Of a stretch of 15,847 nucleotides of DNA, positions 1 through 7,318 are shown in pieces. The notes under the pieces are model-generated. The model was not told where the DNA came from. It did no database searches and saw nothing but the letters and a program-made list of their open reading frames with translations. Location: NCBI GenBank assembly GCA_038203875.1, contig JBBRDN010000089.1, positions 1 through 15,847 on the forward strand, written 5' to 3'. The translations under genes were made by a program, and so were the position numbers. The DNA comes from CANJSG01 sp038203875 (GTDB lineage Bacteria > Verrucomicrobiota > Verrucomicrobiia > Limisphaerales > CANJSG01). Positions within the stretch are counted from its first letter, which is position 1; each line of letters starts with the position of its first letter.

Positions 1-1
1 G

Positions 2-139
2 GACCTGCTCGAGAGCTACGACTGCGGGGCCAACAGCTACGTCCGCAAGCCGGTCGACTTCACCCGGTTCGCCGAGGCCATCCACCAGCTCCAGCTGTAC
101 TGGCTGGTGCTCAACGAACAACCCACGGCCGGGACGTGA
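2..139 (+). CDS. Response regulator, Rcp1-like, C-terminal end (partial)
   Basis: Only the last 45 codons are present; the gene begins before the window. The residues include YDCGANSYVRKPVDF followed by an amphipathic helix and YWLVLN, which is the typical end of single-domain Rcp1-type receivers. The Lys of the RKPVDF stretch is the conserved receiver lysine that contacts the phosphoryl site; the phospho-accepting Asp lies outside the window. Such stand-alone receivers usually pair with bacteriophytochrome or hybrid histidine kinases. The TGA stop overlaps the GTG start of the next gene (GTGA), so the two are probably co-transcribed and translationally coupled. Family assignment is secure from the conserved tail; the partner role is inferred from the overlap. 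Confidence 0.85.
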   Translation, partial: DLLESYDCGANSYVRKPVDFTRFAEAIHQLQLYWLVLNEQPTAGT

Positions 140-2493
140 CCACAATGACGCTGCCACTCCGAATCTTGATCGTCGAGGACTCGGCGGACGACGCCGAGGT
201 GGCCGTGCTCGAACTCGCGCGCGGCGGGATCGCCCCGGACGCGCGACGGGTCGAGTCGGCCGCCGAGTTGCGTGCCGCGCTCGCCGAGGGGCCGTGGGAT
301 GTCGTTCTGTCGGATTACTCCCTACCCGGCTTCGATGGCGCGAAGGCGCTCGCCCTCTGCCGAGAAATCGACCCAGACATTCCCTTCGTCGTCGTCTCGG
401 GCACGATCGGCGAGCAGCGGGCGGTGGAAATGATGCGAGCTGGGGCGGCAGATTACTTGCTCAAGGGCAACCTGACCAGGCTGTCCGCCGCCGTCCACCG
501 GGAGGTTCGGGAAGCCGAGAACCGCCGCAGCCAAAAGCGCTCCGAGGCGGCGATGCGGGCGAGCGAGGTGCGCTACCGCCGCCTGTTCGAAGCGGCCCAG
601 GATGGCGTTCTGCTCGTCGATCCGGAGTCGCGCCAGATTCTCGACGCCAATCCGTTCTTGACGAAACTCCTCGGCTACCGCCGAGAGGAATTGGTCGGGA
701 AGGAACTATGGGAGATCGGCCTGTTCCGCGACATCGAGGCCAACAAGACGGCGTTCCGGAACCTCCAAGAGCAGGGCTACGTCCGCTACGAGGACCTCCC
801 GCTGGAGACGAAGGACGGGCGCAAGATCGCCGTGGAGTTCGTCAGCAATGTCTATCTCGCGGGCGACCAGCAGGTCATCCAGTGCAACATCCGCGACATA
901 ACGGAGAGGAAGCGACGGGCGGAGGAACTTCTTTGGAAATCCGCCTTACTGGAAGCGCAGTTGGATTCTTCCATCGACGGGATACTGGTCGTGGACGGCG
1001 CGGGCACTCAGCTCCTCCAGAACCGCCGCATGGCGGAGATCTGGAAGATCCCGCAGCAGATCGTGGACGCCCGGGACGAGGCCGCCCAACTGCGCTTCGC
1101 CACCGGTCAAACCAAGAACCCGACGCACTTCATCGAAAGGGTGAACTTTCTGTATGCCCATCCGGACGCGGTCGCCCACGAAGAGATCGAACTGGTCGAT
1201 GGAACCGTTCTCGATCGCTACTCGGCACCGGTGCGGGACAAGGGCGGCAAATACTACGGACGGATCTGGTCCTTCCGGGACATCACCGAGCGCCGGAAAT
1301 TGGACGCGCGTTTGAGGCAGACCCAGAAGATGGAGTCCATCGGACTTATGGCTGGCGGCATCGCCCACGACTTCAACAACATCCTGGGCGCAATCGTCGG
1401 CAACGTCGACCTGATGAAGCTGGATGGATTCAATGGCGGCGACTCCTCCGACCACTTGGACGAGATCTCGAAGGCGACCACTCGGGCGACGGATCTGGTC
1501 CATCGGATCCTGACCTTCAGCCGCCAGGACAGGCAGGAGCGAACTCCGGTCAATCTGAACGACATCGTGCTGGACGCGCTGAAACTCGTGCGGGTGACCG
1601 TGCCTTCCAATGTGCGCATCCAGACCGCGCTTTCCAAAACCGCCACCGTGCTGGCCAACACCACTTCGATCCACCAGGTGGTCATGAATCTCGGCACCAA
1701 CGCAGCCCATGCCATAGGAACGAAGCAGGGAACGATCAAGTTCGAGTTGGGCATCCTGGATCTCGACGCCGATTTCGTGAAACTCCATCCCGAACTCCGC
1801 ATCGGGCGCCATGTGCGCCTCTCGGTGGTCGACACCGGAAGCGGCATGGATCGCGGGACGATGGACCGGATGTTCGATCCGTTCTTCACCACCAAGGCAC
1901 TGGGCGAGGGCACCGGCCTCGGCCTGGCCGTGGTGCATGGCATCATGAAAAGCCACGGCGGCGGCATCACGGTCTACAGCCATCCCGGCGCGGGAACCTC
2001 GTTCCACCTCTATTTTCCGGTCATCGAGACGGAGGCAGGCCTGACAGGGAACGACGCCAGTCCCATTCCCCGAGGCCAGGGCGAACGAATCCTTTTCGTC
2101 GACGATGAAGAAGCGTTGGCCGACCTCGGCAAGAAGATGCTGGAGCGTCTGGGCTATTCGGTCACCGTGAAGTCGGTTTCGCACGAGGCCCTGGCCGCCC
2201 TCCGGGCAGAGCCGACGGAATTCGCCCTGGTCATCTCCGACCTGCGTATGCCCGGGATAGACGGCTTGGAACTCGGAGCGCAGATCCTGAAAATCCAACC
2301 GCTTCTCCCCATGATCCTCACGAGCGGGTTCAGCGGCGTCCTGACGGTGAAAAGGGTGCGGGAACTCGGCTTTCGCGAGCTGCTGGAAAAACCGGCGACC
2401 GCCCGCAGTTTGGGCGAGGCGGTGCATCGGGTTTTAGCGCATGCCCGGTCCACAACCGAATCTCCTGTAGCTGTATCTGCCGGAGAGTCCTGA
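136..2493 (+). CDS. Hybrid sensor histidine kinase, REC-PAS-PAS-HisKA-HATPase-REC
   Basis: A 785-residue cytoplasmic signalling kinase with no visible membrane segment. Domain order is: N-terminal receiver (about 8-125, phospho-acceptor Asp60 in SDYSLPG), PAS (about 144-260, closing with RDITERK), second PAS (about 268-392, closing with RDITERR), HisKA with phosphorylated His411 in GGIAHDFNN, an HATPase domain with N box (VMNLGTNAAHAIG, about 516-528), G1 box DTGSGMD (566-572) and G2 box GEGTGLGL (590-597), and a C-terminal receiver with Asp702 in SDLRMPG. All catalytic residues are present. The GTG start at 136 overlaps the stop of the upstream response regulator; ATG at 145 is an alternative. 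The N-terminal receiver lets the kinase be controlled by another phosphodonor, while the C-terminal one can relay phosphate onward. The ligand of the PAS domains is unknown. Confidence 0.93.
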   Translation: MTTMTLPLRILIVEDSADDAEVAVLELARGGIAPDARRVESAAELRAALAEGPWDVVLSDYSLPGFDGAKALALCREIDPDIPFVVVSGTIGEQRAVEMMRAGAADYLLKGNLTRLSAAVHREVREAENRRSQKRSEAAMRASEVRYRRLFEAAQDGVLLVDPESRQILDANPFLTKLLGYRREELVGKELWEIGLFRDIEANKTAFRNLQEQGYVRYEDLPLETKDGRKIAVEFVSNVYLAGDQQVIQCNIRDITERKRRAEELLWKSALLEAQLDSSIDGILVVDGAGTQLLQNRRMAEIWKIPQQIVDARDEAAQLRFATGQTKNPTHFIERVNFLYAHPDAVAHEEIELVDGTVLDRYSAPVRDKGGKYYGRIWSFRDITERRKLDARLRQTQKMESIGLMAGGIAHDFNNILGAIVGNVDLMKLDGFNGGDSSDHLDEISKATTRATDLVHRILTFSRQDRQERTPVNLNDIVLDALKLVRVTVPSNVRIQTALSKTATVLANTTSIHQVVMNLGTNAAHAIGTKQGTIKFELGILDLDADFVKLHPELRIGRHVRLSVVDTGSGMDRGTMDRMFDPFFTTKALGEGTGLGLAVVHGIMKSHGGGITVYSHPGAGTSFHLYFPVIETEAGLTGNDASPIPRGQGERILFVDDEEALADLGKKMLERLGYSVTVKSVSHEALAALRAEPTEFALVISDLRMPGIDGLELGAQILKIQPLLPMILTSGFSGVLTVKRVRELGFRELLEKPATARSLGEAVHRVLAHARSTTESPVAVSAGES

Positions 2494-2779
2494 CGTTCGT
2501 GGTAGGGAAACACCCCATGGCGGCCCCGCGCGAAGCTCCCAAGGTTCAGATCGTGAACGGAAGGAATCATACCTAGGGCGCCCCAGTCGGCTTACGGGCC
2601 GGTGCGGCACGCGCAATGGACAACCACATCGCCATCCCGCCCGGCCCAGCCCTGCTGATCGCCGGCCGAGGAACCTTTGCACCGCTTTCCTTGGCTTCGG
2701 CAGCGCCACCAGGCGGTCCCCTCCTTCGACAACGCCCCTTCATCACGAACTGAAAATGCAGACCGGAACTAAAGAACTT

Positions 2780-3085
2780 ATGAACGAACACACCAAAGCA
2801 CTCGGAAACGAAATGGAAAAACTGGCCGACGACGCCCGCTCCTTGATGGCCGCGACCGCCGATGTCGCCGGCGACAAGGTCGGCGAAGCGCGTCAACGAC
2901 TTGCCGCCGCGCTGGAACGCGGCAAGGAACTTTACGGCAAGGCCCGCGACAAAGCCGTCGAGGGCGCTAAAGCCGCCGACGCCGCCGTTCACGAGCATCC
3001 CTACAAGGCCATCGCCATCGGGGTCGGGGTCGGCGCGCTCGTCGGCTACCTCCTTGCGCGGCGCTGCTCGTCGCCGCGGGAGTGA
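2780..3085 (+). CDS. DUF883 family protein (ElaB/YqjD-like)
   Basis: About 101 residues from ATG 2780; ATG 2756 in the same frame would add eight residues, and the inner start has GGAA eleven bases upstream and gives the usual family length. The long N-terminal part is a charged, alanine-rich helix (NEMEKLADDARSLM onward) likely to be a coiled coil. It is followed by HEHPYKAIAIGVGVGALVGYLLARR, a single glycine-rich C-terminal membrane anchor. This layout is that of ElaB, YqjD and YgaM, which tether ribosomes or other partners to the inner membrane in stationary phase (family knowledge, not shown here). It is followed eight bases later by a PF07332 gene and then a YqjK-like gene, the E. coli yqjDEK order. 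Confidence 0.88.
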   Translation: MNEHTKALGNEMEKLADDARSLMAATADVAGDKVGEARQRLAAALERGKELYGKARDKAVEGAKAADAAVHEHPYKAIAIGVGVGALVGYLLARRCSSPRE

Positions 3086-3092
3086 TCTCGTT

Positions 3093-3482
3093 ATGGCGGA
3101 CCCAACCGACAACATCGGAAAGCTCGGCAACGCCTCCAAACGGTTGACGAGACGGCTCCTCCTGATCGGCGAGAACCGGGTCGAACTGCTGGTCGTCGAG
3201 GCGCTAGAAGAACGGGATCGCCTTGTGCGTGCCATTGTCCTGGCCCTCGCCGCCGCAACGACCGGTCTTCTCGCGGGAATCTCCCTGTCGGCGGCCGTTG
3301 TGGTCCTGGGATGGCCCTACTCTCCGCTGGGAGTCCTGCTCGCCCTCGGTGGCTTCTACACAGTCGTTGGAATCGTCCTCTGCCGCCGGATCAATGCTCT
3401 GCTCCGGGAGCGGCGACCGTTCGCCGATTCGTTGGACCAGCTGAAGAAGGACCGGGCTTGCCTGGAGAAAATCCTCGAATGA
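3093..3482 (+). CDS. PF07332 (phage holin 3-6 / YqjE-like) membrane protein
   Basis: 129 residues from ATG 3093, with a GGGAG sequence ten bases upstream; a longer in-frame reading from 2862 would run through the DUF883 gene and is not believable. The N-terminus is a short amphipathic helix (about 1-45). Two hydrophobic helices follow (about 46-72 and 76-97, around ATTGLLAGISLSAAVVVLG and GVLLALGGFYTVVGIVL), then a basic and acidic tail with LLRERRPFADSLDQLKKD. This matches the YqjE/DUF1469 family, which Pfam groups with holins although most members are chromosomal and not lytic. It starts 8 nt after the DUF883 stop and its TGA overlaps the next ATG. A role in envelope stress is inferred from the neighbours. 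Confidence 0.85.
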   Translation: MADPTDNIGKLGNASKRLTRRLLLIGENRVELLVVEALEERDRLVRAIVLALAAATTGLLAGISLSAAVVVLGWPYSPLGVLLALGGFYTVVGIVLCRRINALLRERRPFADSLDQLKKDRACLEKILE

Positions 3483-3811
3483 ATCCGCTCGAACTCCGGA
3501 GGCGGCTGCTCGTGGCCGAGAGTGAACTCAACCGCTCGCAGATGATCGCCGACTGCGCCGAGGTCACGGCGGGGGTTCGGCTGTTCACCGAACGGGCCAG
3601 GTCCTTCGGTTCACTCCTGTCATCGGCTCAGATCCTCATCACCGCCACGGCGGCTTTCCAGCAGGGCCGCTCCTCCGCGGGCGCCGGCCCCTCGTCTTGG
3701 CTCCAGACGATGATCAAGGGAGCCGGCCTCGTCTCGACAGTCTGGTTCGCACTCAAGCGCCTCCGCAAAGACAAGACGGACAAAGGTTCGTTGGCGGCGG
3801 CGGCGCCTTGA
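3479..3811 (+). CDS. Small YqjK-like protein, third gene of a yqjDEK-type cassette
   Basis: 110 residues; ATG 3479 overlaps the stop of the PF07332 gene (ATGA), which fixes the start. The N-terminus LRRRLLVAESELNRSQM is a charged helix, and the rest holds a weakly hydrophobic alanine/glycine-rich stretch (about 40-90) ending in basic residues (LKRLRKDKTDK). Sequence similarity to E. coli YqjK is only general: an N-terminal helix starting with LxxRRxxLxxxxxxxR, then a moderately hydrophobic segment. The call therefore rests mainly on position behind DUF883 and PF07332 genes. Function is unknown; co-translation with the upstream membrane protein suggests a common complex. Confidence 0.6.
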   Translation: MNPLELRRRLLVAESELNRSQMIADCAEVTAGVRLFTERARSFGSLLSSAQILITATAAFQQGRSSAGAGPSSWLQTMIKGAGLVSTVWFALKRLRKDKTDKGSLAAAAP

Positions 3812-3891
3812 AGACGGTCTGGCGAGGAGCCGCGGGCATTGGGGTAAAGACCCCATGGCAGACCGCTCGTTTGTGGACGTAGCCTCAAAGG

Positions 3892-4125
3892 ATGAAGCAT
3901 CACCACTTTTCCCACGATCAACACCAGCAATCCGCCACCACATCCCCGACCAATCCGACCCGCAGTCTGAGCGCGGGCCTGCCCTCCCACGAGGACGTCG
4001 CGCTTCGGGCCTACTACAGCTACGTCAACAACGGCTCCACCGACGGACAGTGCGAAACGAACTGGCTCGCCGCGGAATCGGAACTCCTCGCGGAGCATGA
4101 AATCGCCCGGGCTCAAGGCCTGTGA
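3892..4125 (+). CDS. DUF2934 domain small protein
   Basis: 77 residues. After a His/Gln/Thr-rich leader (MKHHHFSHDQHQQ) comes EDVALRAYYSYVNNGSTDGQCETNWLAAESELL. This follows the DUF2934 pattern: a helix with RAYxxY, a glycine-containing turn, then NWxxAExEL. The usual His of the DHW motif is replaced by Asn and the RAYxxYxxxG spacing is kept. DUF2934 proteins are short and soluble, of unknown function, and common in Proteobacteria, Verrucomicrobia and Planctomycetes, often near stress genes. The ATG has only an adjoining AAAGG, so initiation is not SD-typical. It lies between the yqj-like cassette and dps. The His-rich leader might bind metal, which is only a guess. Confidence 0.7.
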   Translation: MKHHHFSHDQHQQSATTSPTNPTRSLSAGLPSHEDVALRAYYSYVNNGSTDGQCETNWLAAESELLAEHEIARAQGL

Positions 4126-4138
4126 TTTTCCACCATCT

Positions 4139-4660
4139 ATGAAATCTCCCGTCATCGGCCTTGCGGAACCGCCCACGCTGTATGAAACCGAAAACGACAT
4201 CTCGGTGAACCGTCGCGTCGAGCTCGTCGGATTGATCAACCAGCGGCTGGCATCGGCCGTCGACCTCCAGTTGCAGATGAAACAGGCGCATTGGAATGTG
4301 AAAGGGCCGAACTTCATCGGCCTCCACGAACTCTTCGACAAGGTCGCGGAAGCGGTCGAGGACTATGTCGACACGATCGCCGAACGCGTCGTCCAATTGG
4401 GCGGCATCGCGGAAGGAACGGTGAGGATGGCCGGGTTGCGGTCGCGCTTGGCCGAATATCCAACCGACATCGCCGATGGATCGGCGCACGTCGGGGCTGT
4501 GGCCCGCGCGTTGTCCACGTTCGGCAAGGAGGCGCGGGACACGATCGACGAGGCCAACGCCCTCGACGACGCGGCGAGCGCCGATCTGTTCACGGAGGTC
4601 GCGCGCGGCATCGACAAGTGGCTCTGGTTTGTCGAAGCCCATTCCCAAGCGGCGAAGTAA
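4139..4660 (+). CDS. dps: Dps, DNA-protecting ferritin-like protein
   Basis: 173 residues from ATG 4139. Dps forms a hollow dodecamer that oxidises iron with hydrogen peroxide, stores it, and shields DNA. The ferroxidase ligands are all present and, with this start, carry the same numbers as in E. coli Dps: His51 in KQAHWNVKGPNFIG, His63 and Asp67 in LHELFD, Asp78 and Glu82 in VDTIAERV. The VVQLGGIAEGT stretch and the C-terminal DKWLWFVEAH also match the family. The N-terminus has only one Lys and few basic residues, so direct DNA binding through a Lys-rich tail is less likely than in E. coli. A possible upstream ATG at 4097 would overlap the DUF2934 gene and is rejected on numbering and length. 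No strong SD is visible. Confidence 0.96.
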   Translation: MKSPVIGLAEPPTLYETENDISVNRRVELVGLINQRLASAVDLQLQMKQAHWNVKGPNFIGLHELFDKVAEAVEDYVDTIAERVVQLGGIAEGTVRMAGLRSRLAEYPTDIADGSAHVGAVARALSTFGKEARDTIDEANALDDAASADLFTEVARGIDKWLWFVEAHSQAAK

Positions 4661-4680
4661 CCCAACACGACGAATCTCCC

Positions 4681-4872
4681 ATGAAACGCCCGCCCACTTC
4701 CGCACGAACCGTCACTCGCCTCCGGTTGAAATCAGACGCGCCCGCGACGGCTGTGATTCCTAAAAAAGCGGCACGGGCGTCCTCCCAATCCCGCGACATC
4801 CGCGAGGACCGCGGCGCTCGGCAGATGAAGACGTCCCACAACCCCCAAACCCAGCCACATGGCCGACAATGA
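4681..4872 (+). CDS. Small basic hypothetical protein
   Basis: 63 residues starting 20 bases after dps. The protein is rich in Arg, Lys, Ala and Pro (for example KRPPTSARTVTRLRLK near the N-terminus and KKAARASSQSRDIRED in the middle), with no membrane segment and no motif I recognise. It overlaps the next gene by 14 nt. Third codon positions are mostly G or C, as in the neighbouring genes, which supports but does not prove coding. Small basic proteins downstream of dps may bind nucleic acid; this is a guess from composition. It could also be non-coding spacer. Confidence 0.45.
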   Translation: MKRPPTSARTVTRLRLKSDAPATAVIPKKAARASSQSRDIREDRGARQMKTSHNPQTQPHGRQ

Positions 4873-5281
4873 ACCCGCGATGATGACAAATCCCCTCAAG
4901 CAAGGAGTGCTTACAGCCAATGCCTCCGGCATCGGAATCGTCTCCCGTAAGATGGTTCGCGAACGCGCGGTCGAGTTGGCCGCGATCGAAGGACGGCCGG
5001 CACAGGACGTCTCGAAGTCCGACTGGAACGAAGCCAAACGGCAGATGACGGGAGAGTCCGGCGTCGACCCGAAGGACCAACTGCTCGAGTCGGCCCCGGA
5101 ATCCGAACGCTGGGATCCGGTCCACGGTTCCACCGGCCACAAGATCGTCGCCGCACCCGGCGAGGACGAGGACGAGGACGGGCGCAGCGACAAGGAGAGG
5201 CTCGTCGCGGAAGGGGTCGACCACGCCGACCACGATCAAACCCGTCATGCAAATCGAAATGCCGGCAACACAGACCGATGA
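4859..5281 (+). CDS. Hypothetical protein with a DUF2934-like N-terminal helix pair and acidic tail
   Basis: 140 residues; ATG 4859, with ATG 4880 as an inner alternative. The segment MVRERAVELAAIEGRPAQDV then KSDWNEAKRQMTGE (about residues 32-66) has two helices around a Gly, with RAxxL and SDWxxAK, a pattern seen in many small Verrucomicrobia/Planctomycetes proteins and similar to DUF2934. The rest is polar and probably disordered, with a run of alternating Glu and Asp (EDEDED) near residue 100-106 encoded by a short GAGGAC repeat, then a His/Asp-rich end. No signal peptide or membrane segment. It sits in the same plus-strand run as dps. Function unknown. Confidence 0.65.
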   Translation: MADNEPAMMTNPLKQGVLTANASGIGIVSRKMVRERAVELAAIEGRPAQDVSKSDWNEAKRQMTGESGVDPKDQLLESAPESERWDPVHGSTGHKIVAAPGEDEDEDGRSDKERLVAEGVDHADHDQTRHANRNAGNTDR

Positions 5282-5501
5282 TCAGCGTATCCGGGCTCCG
5301 CTGGACCGACAGGCCATCGCGCGTTGGGAGGGCGAAGGCGGGGCGATGGTCGACCGCCGTCGGTCGCACGACCGGGGCGGCGTTCGGCAAAAGAGTTGCC
5401 TCCCCCGGATGCCTGCCATTCCGGTGCTCGGCGGAAACTGGCAACACGGTTTCGCCGTTCAACTGACGGTCCCCGTCACCCCACCAAAACGAAAAACTTG
5501 A
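5247..5501 (+). CDS. Possible small hypothetical protein
   Basis: 84 codons beginning inside the end of the preceding gene. It contains DRQAIARWEGEGGAMVDRR and later GNWQHGFAVQL, which read more like protein than the other frames of this stretch. I recognise no domain. A competing open frame (5278-5466) begins with an ATGA overlap on the previous stop, so the choice is uncertain and the whole 5282-5527 stretch may be non-coding. Low confidence. Confidence 0.25.
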   Translation: MQIEMPATQTDDQRIRAPLDRQAIARWEGEGGAMVDRRRSHDRGGVRQKSCLPRMPAIPVLGGNWQHGFAVQLTVPVTPPKRKT

Positions 5502-5527
5502 AGCCGGCCAACATGGCACCAGACTAA

Positions 5528-6100
5528 ATGACCTATCACCCGATGGATTCCCCGAGGCCAAATACGACCGCGATTGACGGCCCCGCAGCCGCCGCCGACA
5601 ACGCGGACCAGATCCGCAGGCAGCTCGACGAACAACGGGATCTCAACCTGCGTTTGGCTGAAGATTTCGGAGACATCACCCGGCGCGGCCACCAAGAGGC
5701 AGAAGCCCGCGCCTCGGCGGCGAAACAAGCCTTCGTCGACGGCCTGCTCCCGCCGATCGACAATCTGGAGCGCGCCCTCGCCTCCACCACTTCATCGGAC
5801 TCGCCGATGCTCCGGCGCGGCGCGGAGATGGCCCTGCAGCAGCTCCGCCAACTACTCCGCCAGAACGGGGTCGAAACAGGTCGAAGACCGCCGGGGTCCT
5901 TGAGCGCGGGTTCGTCCCGACCGGTCGCCGGCCGCTACAGCCAGGCTGAGGCCAACGACGCGATCCTCGAGATGCTCAAGCGAGGCAAGCCGGGCGGAGG
6001 AATGGTCCTGCAAAACACAAGGCCGGCGGACGTGGTCCCGTCTGATTCAAAGCAGGAACGCCTGCTCGCCCGCGGGGATCTTCCACCCGAGAGTCGTTGA
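5528..6100 (+). CDS. GrpE-like nucleotide exchange factor, divergent
   Basis: 190 residues; start ATG 5528, with ATG 5543 possible. GrpE releases ADP from DnaK. Here residues about 25-75 form a long coiled coil (QIRRQLDEQRDLNLRLAED...), then QAFVDGLLPPIDNLERAL (about 73-90), the most conserved GrpE segment, and a helix pair ending LRQLLRQNGVE. The C-terminal part keeps a trace of the beta domain (AILEMLKRGKPGGGMVL, then ARPADVV-like NTRPADVV), but the usual FDPxxHEAV segment is replaced by a Gly/Ser/Pro-rich linker. This suggests altered DnaK contact or a specialised role. The cbpA co-chaperone lies about 1.2 kb downstream on the same strand; dnaK is not in the window, so this may be a second, accessory GrpE. 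Confidence 0.75.
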   Translation: MTYHPMDSPRPNTTAIDGPAAAADNADQIRRQLDEQRDLNLRLAEDFGDITRRGHQEAEARASAAKQAFVDGLLPPIDNLERALASTTSSDSPMLRRGAEMALQQLRQLLRQNGVETGRRPPGSLSAGSSRPVAGRYSQAEANDAILEMLKRGKPGGGMVLQNTRPADVVPSDSKQERLLARGDLPPESR

Positions 6101-6153
6101 CCGCGCCCCGTCCCACCATTGCGGGTCTTGGCTAGGGAACCCCGCGGAATTTC

Positions 6154-7278
6154 ATGGAACGAATCACCTCTGCCGGCTCGTTGGGTCGAATACTGGACTG
6201 GTGCATCGAGCAGTCCGCCACGGACCTGCATGCCCAGGCCGACCGGCGCTATGCCTACCGCGTCGACGGATTGCTGCTGCGCATCCCTCCCGAAGTGTTT
6301 CCCGCCCCGACGAACGAAGATGTCGTGACCATGCTCCGGGAGGCGTTCTCCTCGTCGACCTGCGACCGCATCGAGAAACAGCACGAGATGGATCTCAGCT
6401 TCCTGTGCAACAGCCTCCGCTACCGGGCCACGTTCAGCAAACAGCAGGGCGCCCAATCGTTTTCCTTCCGTGTCGTGCCCCAGCGGATCCCGCAGTTGGC
6501 GGATCTCGGTCTGCCTCCGGGATTGGCCGATCTTGTCCAAGAACCCCGCGGCCTGCTTCTCGTGACGGGCGCCTCCGGCCAGGGAAAGAGCACCACAGCC
6601 TGCGCTCTGCTTCAACTGCTCAACGAAACAGCCGCCTTCCGGGTCATCACCATCGAGGACCCGATCGAATACCTGTTCGTCGAGGACCGGTGCCAATTCG
6701 AGCAACGCGAAGTCGGGGTCGACACGGATTCGTTCGCGGACGCCATCCGCACGGCCGTCCGCCAGGACCCCGAGGTCATCTTCATCGGCGAGATCCGCGA
6801 CCGGGCGACGGCCCAGGCCGCGATGCAAGCGGCCGAGACCGGACACCTCGTCCTTGCGACGCTGCATGCGGATTCCGTGCCCCAGACGATCGACCGGATC
6901 CGGGAATTTCACCCGGCCTCCGAGCAGGCCAACGCCAGCAACCTCCTCGCACGCGGCTTGAACGCCATCATCTGCCAACGGCTCGTGCCGGGAACCGCGG
7001 GACCGCGGGTTCCCTGCCTTGAGATCATGCGGCGAAACGGGGCCACCCAGGAGGCGATCGCGCGCAACGACCTCCAGCTCCTCACCGGCATCATCGAATC
7101 ATCCGTGAACGAAGGGATGCACAGCTTTGACCAGCACCTGATACAGCTCATACGGCAGGGCACCGTGTCCTTGGACGCCGCCCGTTACTATGCCGTGAAC
7201 TGGAACCACCTCGACATGGAGATGCACGGCCTCGTGTCCTCCCTGCCTGGCATCCTGAAGCCCGATCCTGAACGCTGA
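6154..7278 (+). CDS. pilT: PilT-family retraction ATPase, orphan
   Basis: 374 residues, a normal PilT length. PilT hexamers hydrolyse ATP to disassemble type IV pili at the inner membrane. An N-terminal PAS-like domain begins with QSATDLHAQ and a RVDGLLLRI strand. The core has a Walker A GASGQGKST (139-147), Asp box TIEDPIEYLF (about 169-178), Walker B VIFIGEIRD (208-216) and His box AETGHLVLATLHADS (about 227-241), so catalysis should be intact. Walker A differs from the usual GPTGSGKST at three positions outside the lysine and threonine. The C-terminal region keeps NAIICQRLVP and a helical tail. No other pilus gene is near; it sits between grpE-like and cbpA genes, unusual for pilT. It may be a PilT paralogue recruited to another process; PilU is an alternative name. 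Confidence 0.88.
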   Translation: MERITSAGSLGRILDWCIEQSATDLHAQADRRYAYRVDGLLLRIPPEVFPAPTNEDVVTMLREAFSSSTCDRIEKQHEMDLSFLCNSLRYRATFSKQQGAQSFSFRVVPQRIPQLADLGLPPGLADLVQEPRGLLLVTGASGQGKSTTACALLQLLNETAAFRVITIEDPIEYLFVEDRCQFEQREVGVDTDSFADAIRTAVRQDPEVIFIGEIRDRATAQAAMQAAETGHLVLATLHADSVPQTIDRIREFHPASEQANASNLLARGLNAIICQRLVPGTAGPRVPCLEIMRRNGATQEAIARNDLQLLTGIIESSVNEGMHSFDQHLIQLIRQGTVSLDAARYYAVNWNHLDMEMHGLVSSLPGILKPDPER

Positions 7279-7306
7279 ACCCGCGTCACGCCACAACAGC
7301 GAGCCG

Positions 7307-7311
7307 AAGGA
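7307..7311 (+). promoter_or_regulatory. Ribosome binding site of cbpA
   Basis: AAGGA, with seven bases before the ATG at 7319. It is one of the few clear Shine-Dalgarno sequences in the window and fixes the cbpA start. Confidence 0.7.
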
Positions 7312-7318
7312 CGACCCC

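Noticed and set aside
946..2427. Long open frame opposite the histidine kinase gene
   Set aside because: Antisense shadow typical of high-GC coding DNA; the plus frame has complete kinase motifs and the minus translation shows none.
2494..2779. Promoter or small RNA between the kinase and the DUF883 gene
   Set aside because: Some GGAA-type boxes are present but no convincing -35/-10 pair, hairpin with T run or conserved RNA shape could be seen.
2862..3092. Upstream extension of the PF07332 gene
   Set aside because: It would overlap nearly all of the DUF883 gene and adds low-complexity Arg/Pro/Ser sequence; family length agrees with ATG 3093.
5161..5179. Short GAGGAC tandem repeat
   Set aside because: It only encodes an acidic EDEDED run in a disordered tail; no sign of a larger repeat array.
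5278..5466. Alternative small frame starting with an ATGA overlap after 5281
   Set aside because: The overlap is attractive, but the translation is Arg/Ser/Gly-rich without any conserved look; the other frame is only slightly better.
5935..6978. 347-codon minus-strand frame under the grpE-like and pilT genes
   Set aside because: It spans two recognisable plus-strand genes and their gap; its translation has no domain.
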